NCBI GenBank assembly: GCA_947383685.1
Contig: CANDEE010000053.1
Location: 1-11,546 of the forward strand
Direction of reading: 5' to 3'
DNA length: 11,546 bases
DNA from: an uncultured Pseudoflavonifractor sp.
GTDB lineage: Bacteria > Bacillota > Clostridia > Oscillospirales > Oscillospiraceae
Below the pieces are notes generated by a model. It searched no databases, was not told where the DNA came from, and saw only the letters and a program-made list of their open reading frames with translations. Each line of letters opens with the position of its first letter. The stretch's first letter is position 1. Shown one piece after another: positions 7,085 through 11,546 of this stretch. Position numbers and translations under genes: made by a program.

Positions 7085-7884
7085 AGCGGTATCAGCTCTG
7101 GAGTCCGCTTTATGTATCGGGCCACACAGGGGAAGCCCAGAGACTTGAGAAGGGCGGCGGCTTCCGGGATGCCCTTGCCCACATCGGGAACAAGATGGGC
7201 GTCGCTGCCCAGGGTGACAAGCTCGCCGCCGCAGTCCCGGTACAAGGTCAGGACCCAGCGCCAGTCCTCCACTGTCTCTCCCCGGCAGGTATTCATCTCA
7301 ATGCCCTTGTCCTTGGAGATAACGGTTTGGAAGATGGCGCGGAGTTGATCCTCATACTGCTCCAGAGAGGCGTGCTGCCCGTCCCGCCGGTTCATGTACC
7401 GCAGGGGATAGATGATGTGGGCCAGCACGTCATAGCAGTCCATGTCCGCCAAACGCTCCATGCAGGAAAAGTAGCGGTCCAGGACGAAATAGCAGTCGGC
7501 ATCGGAGGTGTAGTTTACATAATAAAAGTCTGTCCCCCCGTCTGCCAGACTCAGGCTGTGAACTGAGCCCAGCACAAAATCCAGCCCGGGGTGGGAGACC
7601 AGCTCCCGGCAGAAGTCTGGAAATTCCCAGGCCGCTCCCAGCTCCACCCCCATGCGGATGGTGAGTTTCCCTTCAAAAAGGGGACGGGCCAGGGCAAGCT
7701 GTTCCTCCACCGGGGCCCAGCAGAAGGAGAGATCGGGCTTGCCCTGGGTGTTCAAAAGGTCGCAGTGGTCGGTGAGGCACAGCTCACTGAGCCCCGCCTC
7801 CACTGCAGTCCGGGCCAAATCGGTCAGGGAGGCTGTGCCGTCAAAGGAGCAGAGAGAATGGATATGGTAATCGGGGAGAAACAT
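7081..7884 (-). CDS. PHP-domain phosphatase, histidinol-phosphatase (HisJ/HisK) family
   Basis: Cytoplasmic metal-dependent phosphoesterase of 267 aa, normal for the HisK-type histidinol-phosphatases of Firmicutes, which make histidinol from histidinol phosphate. The PHP metal-ligand set is complete: DYHIHS (H7, H9), LTDHCD (H40), GVELG (E81), LGSVHS (H109), AHIIYP (H156) and GSDAH (D228, H230). The frame is open upstream to 7932, but ATG 7884 is chosen because AGGAGG lies 7 bases before it and the metal motif then sits at the very N-terminus as in the family. It lies 62 bases downstream of the mannosyltransferase gene on the same strand with no terminator between, so the two may be cotranscribed; there is no obvious functional link. 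No other histidine gene is in view, so a different phosphate-ester substrate is possible. Confidence 0.85.
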   Translation of the reverse strand: MFLPDYHIHSLCSFDGTASLTDLARTAVEAGLSELCLTDHCDLLNTQGKPDLSFCWAPVEEQLALARPLFEGKLTIRMGVELGAAWEFPDFCRELVSHPGLDFVLGSVHSLSLADGGTDFYYVNYTSDADCYFVLDRYFSCMERLADMDCYDVLAHIIYPLRYMNRRDGQHASLEQYEDQLRAIFQTVISKDKGIEMNTCRGETVEDWRWVLTLYRDCGGELVTLGSDAHLVPDVGKGIPEAAALLKSLGFPCVARYIKRTPELIPL

Positions 7885-7890
7885 AAAGAT

Positions 7891-7897
7891 ACCTCCT
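7891..7897 (-). promoter_or_regulatory. Ribosome-binding site that fixes the PHP gene start
   Basis: AGGAGGT read on the - strand lies about 6-7 bases before ATG 7884. It supports that start over the upstream ATG at 7932, whose added residues show no family similarity. Confidence 0.8.
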
Positions 7898-7946
7898 GAA
7901 CAGGCTGTCAAGCTACGAAGCAGGCAGGGCAATCGGTCACTTTCGC

Positions 7947-10211
7947 TTAAAAAGGCCAGGATTCAATCCACTTTACCAGAGGCTCATACCAGGTGGGGAT
8001 AGTGAGGCCAATGAGAACGGGGTAAAAGAGAAGGTACAGCCCTGCGCTGAGGCCGGTGAGGCTGTAGACCGGGGTGCGCCAGTCCCGTTCCCGTTCCATC
8101 AAACCGTCAAAAAGATAGCTGACGGCGAAAACCAGGAACAGGAGGGAAGGGAAGTAGTGGTACTCAAAGGTGGTGCGGCCTACGAACATCCAGGGAACAA
8201 GCTGGGCCAGGTACCCCACCAGGAGGAAGGCGGCCTTGGGGGAGTGGCCGGGGAGAAAGCGGATGATGAGAGCGCAGGTCACAAAGTAGAGGAGCAGACA
8301 GGCAGCCAGAATCAGGCCGTTCCGGGACAGGGTTTCCGGGGGGAGGGCGGGGTCAAAGACCCCGTTGGGGGTCTGCTGGACCTTGTGGATAACGACGGCG
8401 AAAAAGGCCCCCAGGTCCAGGAGGAAGACCCACTTTGCCCACTGGCGGCGGAAGGAGTGGGCGGCGCAGGTGAGGATGGCCAGGAGACCCGCCCAGCAGA
8501 GAATGGGGTTGGCGAAGGCGGCGAACCGGGTGGTGACCCCGGCCACATCGTTATCCATGTAGTAGAGGATGGGCCGGGCGTTGACGATCCACTGGAACCA
8601 CCAGGAGGAGTAAGGGTGGGACTGGGTGACCCCGTTGTGATAGTTGAACATATACCACTGGTTGTTGGCCATAATGTTCAGAAGGTTGTCCTGGGGGATA
8701 TAGGCGCCTTCAAACTTTCCCTCTCCGGCAAAGGTGAGCTTGCCCCAGACGTTCTGAAGGAGCAGGGCAAGGCCGTTTTTGTCACTGGGAGCAAAGAGAT
8801 TCACTTCCAGGGCTTTGGCGTAGGGGATATAGGCGGCGCAGTAAATGACAAAGGGGATCAGAATGAAGCAGAGGACAGAAAAAAGAAGGGTCTGGATCAT
8901 CCAGGGGGTTCGCTGAGCTTTACTGGTGTCGTCCTGAGGCCAGTCCCGGAGCTTTTGGTATAGGCCCATGAAGTAGACGACCGCAAGGCCGATGCCCGCA
9001 TAAAAGACCGTCCACTTGCTGGCGGCTCCCAGCCCCCACATAAGACCCGAGAGAAACAGAGGCAGGGCTCCTTTTCGGAAGGGGGTTCCGGCGGGGAGGG
9101 TCAGGTAGCGGTACATAAAAAAGTACATTCCCAGAATGAAGAATACGGCATAGGTGTCGATGGTGGCGATGCGGGTCTGGGTCAGGTGCATAAAGTCGGT
9201 GGCAAACAGGATGGTACCGCAGGCGGCTACCGCTGTTTTGCCAAACATATTTTTGAGGAAAACATAGAGAATGGGCAGCATGAGAATGCCAAAAAGAGTT
9301 CCGGAGAACCGCCAGCCGAAGGGGGTCATGCCGAACAGGCGGACGCCCAGCCCCAGGATCAGCTTGCCCAGGGGAGGGTGGGTCACCTCATAGGGATAGA
9401 CGTTGTCGATATGCTCCTTGGCGGTGCGGGCGTGGTAAATTTCATCAAAATAGGTGGAGTTGTGCCAGGTGGATTTGCCGGGGACATTTTCGGCAGAAAA
9501 GAGGGCGTCAATTTCCAAAAGAGGTTCCACAATGGAGTCGTCGGAATTTACCGAGCCGTAGGAGAAGGAGACAGGGGAACCGTCCTGGCCCAGAAGGCAC
9601 AGGCGGGTGAGCTGGAGGTTTTTCTTGTCCGCCTTCCCGGTGATGCGGAGGTATTGAACGTTCTGGGGGTTTTCCACCTCAATGTCGATCCACTTGTAGA
9701 GCTGGTTATATTTCTGGGTCAGGGCGTAGTTGGGGGCGTAGCCCTCCGCATCCGCAAAGTAGTAGCCCGTCACCTTGTCCTTGTCGTTCGGGTCGTCCTT
9801 CCGCTGCCAGAGGGTGGACCAGCTCTCCCCATCGGGGGAGACCTCAATGTTGTAGCTGCCAGTGCCCAGGCCGGAGAAGTAGCGGAAGCCGGTGGTGTAG
9901 ACTGGGACGCCGCTGACATGGATGGTGTAGGAGCCGCCGGTCCCAAACTCACACACCTGTTGAGGGGTATTGTTATCTCCCAACTGGAAGAAGGCGGTGA
10001 GGGCATAGACCAGGGTGATGAGAAGGATGGGCAGACGGTCCTTCTTCTCCATGGGGTAGCGTTTTCCGGCAAAGGAGAGGGGCTTTTTCTCTGGTTCCGG
10101 GGGCAGGGCGGAAGACTCATGGCCCAGGGACAGGGCGTACCGGGCCAGAAAGAGGAGAATTGCCGCCAGGGTCAGGATGGCGAATAGGATGGAGGGGGTG
10201 ATATACTGCAT
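7947..10211 (-). CDS. PMT/GT39-type phospholipid-carrier-dependent protein O-mannosyltransferase with extracellular discoidin-like domain
   Basis: Polytopic membrane glycosyltransferase of 754 aa, predicted to move a sugar (typically mannose) from a lipid-phosphate carrier to secreted proteins outside the membrane. PMT hallmarks are in order: catalytic FDEIYH (255-260, D256/E257), THPPLGK (277-283), GAASKWT (395-401), HPYSSWWFQW (532-541) and the C-terminal FEYHYFP (682-688). About a dozen membrane helices are visible, with the main run at about 283-460 and 565-740. An extra N-terminal helix (about 5-25) and a polar stretch precede the usual first helix (about 61-77). Between that helix and the DE motif lie about 170 external residues; 90-210 look like an F5/8 type C (discoidin) sandwich (IEVSPDGESWSTLW, VQYLRITG). 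ATG 10211 has GGAAGG 8 bases upstream. It lies between dnaJ, from which a terminator separates it, and the PHP gene. Family is firm; the acceptor protein and sugar are unknown. Confidence 0.92.
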   Translation of the reverse strand: MQYITPSILFAILTLAAILLFLARYALSLGHESSALPPEPEKKPLSFAGKRYPMEKKDRLPILLITLVYALTAFFQLGDNNTPQQVCEFGTGGSYTIHVSGVPVYTTGFRYFSGLGTGSYNIEVSPDGESWSTLWQRKDDPNDKDKVTGYYFADAEGYAPNYALTQKYNQLYKWIDIEVENPQNVQYLRITGKADKKNLQLTRLCLLGQDGSPVSFSYGSVNSDDSIVEPLLEIDALFSAENVPGKSTWHNSTYFDEIYHARTAKEHIDNVYPYEVTHPPLGKLILGLGVRLFGMTPFGWRFSGTLFGILMLPILYVFLKNMFGKTAVAACGTILFATDFMHLTQTRIATIDTYAVFFILGMYFFMYRYLTLPAGTPFRKGALPLFLSGLMWGLGAASKWTVFYAGIGLAVVYFMGLYQKLRDWPQDDTSKAQRTPWMIQTLLFSVLCFILIPFVIYCAAYIPYAKALEVNLFAPSDKNGLALLLQNVWGKLTFAGEGKFEGAYIPQDNLLNIMANNQWYMFNYHNGVTQSHPYSSWWFQWIVNARPILYYMDNDVAGVTTRFAAFANPILCWAGLLAILTCAAHSFRRQWAKWVFLLDLGAFFAVVIHKVQQTPNGVFDPALPPETLSRNGLILAACLLLYFVTCALIIRFLPGHSPKAAFLLVGYLAQLVPWMFVGRTTFEYHYFPSLLFLVFAVSYLFDGLMERERDWRTPVYSLTGLSAGLYLLFYPVLIGLTIPTWYEPLVKWIESWPF

Positions 10212-10227
10212 AAGGAAAACCTTCCGT

Positions 10228-10264
10228 AAAAAAGATGGGCGGAGTAATGGATACTCTGCCCATC
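10228..10264 (-). terminator. Rho-independent terminator after dnaJ
   Basis: A 13-bp stem (10234-10246 with 10252-10264, one G-T pair) has the 5-base loop ATGGA. On the - strand it is followed by six T (10233-10228). It starts 4 bases after the dnaJ stop codon and ends just before the ribosome site of the mannosyltransferase gene. Confidence 0.88.
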
Positions 10265-10267
10265 ATT

Positions 10268-11416
10268 TTATTTCTTTTTCCTGCGTTTGTCAAAAAAACC
10301 TTTGGAGCCCTCGGGAACGTCCTCGCCCATGGCGTCGGAAAAGGCCCGGAGGGCCTCCTCCTGCTCGGCGTTCAGGGAAGTGGGGACGGTAACCCGAACG
10401 GTGACGAACTGGTCGCCCCGGCCCCGGCCGTTCAGAGAGGGGATACCCTTGCCCCGGAGACGGAATACCGTTCCCGGCTGGGTGCCCCTGGGCATGGTAT
10501 ACTCCACGCTGCCGTCAATGGTGGGAATCACCAGCTTGGCGCCTAGGGCCGCCTGGGTAAAGGTGACGCTCTGCTCATAATAGACCGCCGTGCCGTCCCG
10601 CTGGAATTTGCTGCTGGGGCGGACGGTGACCGAAATATGCAGGTCTCCGGCGGGGCCGCCGTTCTGCCCTGCACCGCCCTGGCCCCGGAGGGAAATGGCC
10701 TGACCATTGTCAATGCCTGCTGGGATGGTGACGGTGAGCTTCCGCTGTTTCTTCACCTGGCCCGAGCCGCCGCAGTCCGTGCAGGGCTGGTGAATGATTT
10801 TACCCGTGCCCCGGCAGCGGGTGCAGGGGGCGGAGGTAGAGAAGGTAAAGGCACCGCCCCCCCGCTGGATGCGGATGGCGCCGGTGCCCCGGCAGTCGGG
10901 GCAGGTGTCGGCGGATGTACCGGGGGCGCAGCCGTTACCGTGGCAGGTGGGACAGCCTTCTGAGCGGGTAAGGATGATCTCCTTCTCGCAGCCGAAGGCC
11001 GCCTCCTCAAAGGAGATGGTCACAGAGGCCCGGAGGGTCTCGCCTTTCCGGGGGGCGTTGGGACTCTGCCGCTGGCCGCCGAACCCTCCGCCGAAGAAGG
11101 AACCGAAAAGGTCGCCTAAGTCCAAGTCGCCCATGTCGAAACCGCCGCCAAAGCCTCCGCCGGGGCCTCCCGCTCCGTAGGAGGGGTCTACCCCTGCATG
11201 ACCAAACTGGTCGTAGCGGGAGCGCTTGGAGGGGTCGGAGAGGATTTCATAGGCCTCGTTGACCTCCTTGAACTTGGCCTCGGCGGTCTTGTCTCCAGGG
11301 TTCAGGTCGGGGTGGTACTGCTTGGCCTTTTTCCGGTAGGCCTTTTTCAGCTCGTCCTCGGATGCCCCTTTGCCGACCCCCAGGACTTCATAAAAATCTC
11401 GTTTTTGTTCCGGCAT
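10268..11416 (-). CDS. dnaJ: Chaperone protein DnaJ (Hsp40, type I)
   Basis: Cytoplasmic co-chaperone of 382 aa that delivers unfolded clients to DnaK and stimulates its ATPase. All domains are present: J domain (about 5-70) with HPD at 35-37; Gly/Phe-rich linker (about 71-118); cysteine-rich zinc domain with four CxxCxGxG repeats (CPTCHGNG 155-162, CPDCRGTG 172-179, CTRCRGTG 198-205, CTDCGGSG 212-219); and two C-terminal client-binding beta domains up to about 345, then a basic tail KRRKKK. Length is typical. ATG 11414-11416 (- strand) has AGAGGTGAG just upstream. In Firmicutes dnaJ usually follows grpE and dnaK; that side is off the window, and the 130 bases visible upstream do not encode a recognisable DnaK tail. 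No CIRCE operator is seen here, so any HrcA control would act further upstream. Confidence 0.98.
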   Translation of the reverse strand: MPEQKRDFYEVLGVGKGASEDELKKAYRKKAKQYHPDLNPGDKTAEAKFKEVNEAYEILSDPSKRSRYDQFGHAGVDPSYGAGGPGGGFGGGFDMGDLDLGDLFGSFFGGGFGGQRQSPNAPRKGETLRASVTISFEEAAFGCEKEIILTRSEGCPTCHGNGCAPGTSADTCPDCRGTGAIRIQRGGGAFTFSTSAPCTRCRGTGKIIHQPCTDCGGSGQVKKQRKLTVTIPAGIDNGQAISLRGQGGAGQNGGPAGDLHISVTVRPSSKFQRDGTAVYYEQSVTFTQAALGAKLVIPTIDGSVEYTMPRGTQPGTVFRLRGKGIPSLNGRGRGDQFVTVRVTVPTSLNAEQEEALRAFSDAMGEDVPEGSKGFFDKRRKKK

Positions 11417-11446
11417 ATGTGCTCACCTCTTTTGAGGGGATTACAA

Positions 11447-11480
11447 CAGGAAGGCGGCGGAAAATTCCCGCCGCTTCCTG
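11447..11480. repeat. Hairpin-forming inverted repeat upstream of dnaJ
   Basis: CAGGAAG-G-CGGCGG (11447-11460) pairs with CCGCCGCTTCCTG (11468-11480), giving 13 bp with one bulged G. On neither strand is it followed by a clear T-run, so it is a poor classical terminator. It could be an mRNA stability or processing hairpin between dnaK and dnaJ, or the end of the upstream unit. The structure is directly visible; the role is unknown. Confidence 0.6.
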
Positions 11481-11546
11481 ATAGTGGGTCATGTCACGCT
11501 GCGAAGCGGTCTGGCCGCGCGGTCGCTTTCCCTCCGCCTCGGGCTG
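11481..11546. other. Unassigned sequence at the right edge
   Basis: These 66 bases show no recognisable gene. One frame on each strand is open, but neither translation looks like a known protein, and the - strand frames do not resemble the acidic C-terminus of DnaK. The segment AAGCGGTC...GTCGCTT can form a weak 8-bp stem with two G-T pairs. It reads like intergenic or dispersed-repeat sequence, but one copy cannot show that. Confidence 0.35.

Noticed and set aside
7885..7932. Longer N-terminus for the PHP protein (start at 7932)
   Set aside because: The extra residues show no similarity to the family, and AGGAGG sits correctly before ATG 7884.
8157..8963. Open frame of 268 codons on the + strand inside the mannosyltransferase gene
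   Set aside because: Antisense to conserved PMT sequence; Gly/Glu/Val-rich translation with no known domain.
9186..10187. Open frame of 333 codons on the + strand inside the mannosyltransferase gene
   Set aside because: Antisense shadow; low-complexity Gly/Val-rich translation and no supporting signals.
11491..11546. Possible start of a + strand gene (ATG 11491, open to the edge)
   Set aside because: Only 18 codons are visible, with no good ribosome site and no recognisable protein sequence.

Overview
The window looks like a chromosomal segment of a GC-rich Firmicute, most likely a gut clostridium of the Oscillospiraceae type (Flavonifractor/Oscillibacter-like). That rests on gene content and style: lipoprotein binding proteins, a YesM/YesN-type two-component pair, strong AGGAGG-like ribosome sites, a Gram-positive type four-repeat DnaJ, and tight ATGA/GTGA overlaps. 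The taxonomic call is inference. No mobile element, CRISPR array, tRNA or rRNA was seen. The longest stretch without a gene is about 130 bases, at the right edge.

Left block (1-7044, + strand). The window opens inside an ABC permease of the FbpB/AfuB class, followed by its ATPase (1043-2689). The ATPase is unusually long (548 aa), with about 125 extra residues between the Q-loop and the signature motif. A strong terminator (2702-2740) separates these from four genes joined by 4-base start/stop overlaps: a Cof-type HAD phosphatase, a lipoprotein solute-binding protein, a YesM-type histidine kinase and an AraC-type response regulator. Binding protein + kinase + AraC regulator is the layout of known extracellular sugar-phosphate or phosphoglycerate sensors (HptA-HptS-HptR in Staphylococcus aureus; PgtC-PgtB-PgtA in Salmonella). 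Together with an AfuBC-like transporter and a phosphatase, it suggests a locus that senses, imports and dephosphorylates an organic phosphate. That is a hypothesis: homologues are often labelled 'iron' transport, but the binding protein lacks the tyrosine pair of ferric-binding proteins.

Middle. A perfect 20-bp-arm palindrome (7041-7084) carries the stop codons of both converging genes and should terminate transcription in both directions.

Right block (7081-11416, - strand). In transcription order this holds dnaJ, a terminator (about 10228-10264), a large GT39/PMT-type protein O-mannosyltransferase with a probable discoidin-like (F5/8 type C) domain in its first external loop, and a PHP-family histidinol-phosphatase-like enzyme. 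The last 130 bases, upstream of dnaJ, hold its ribosome site, a hairpin and unassigned sequence; dnaK may lie beyond the edge.
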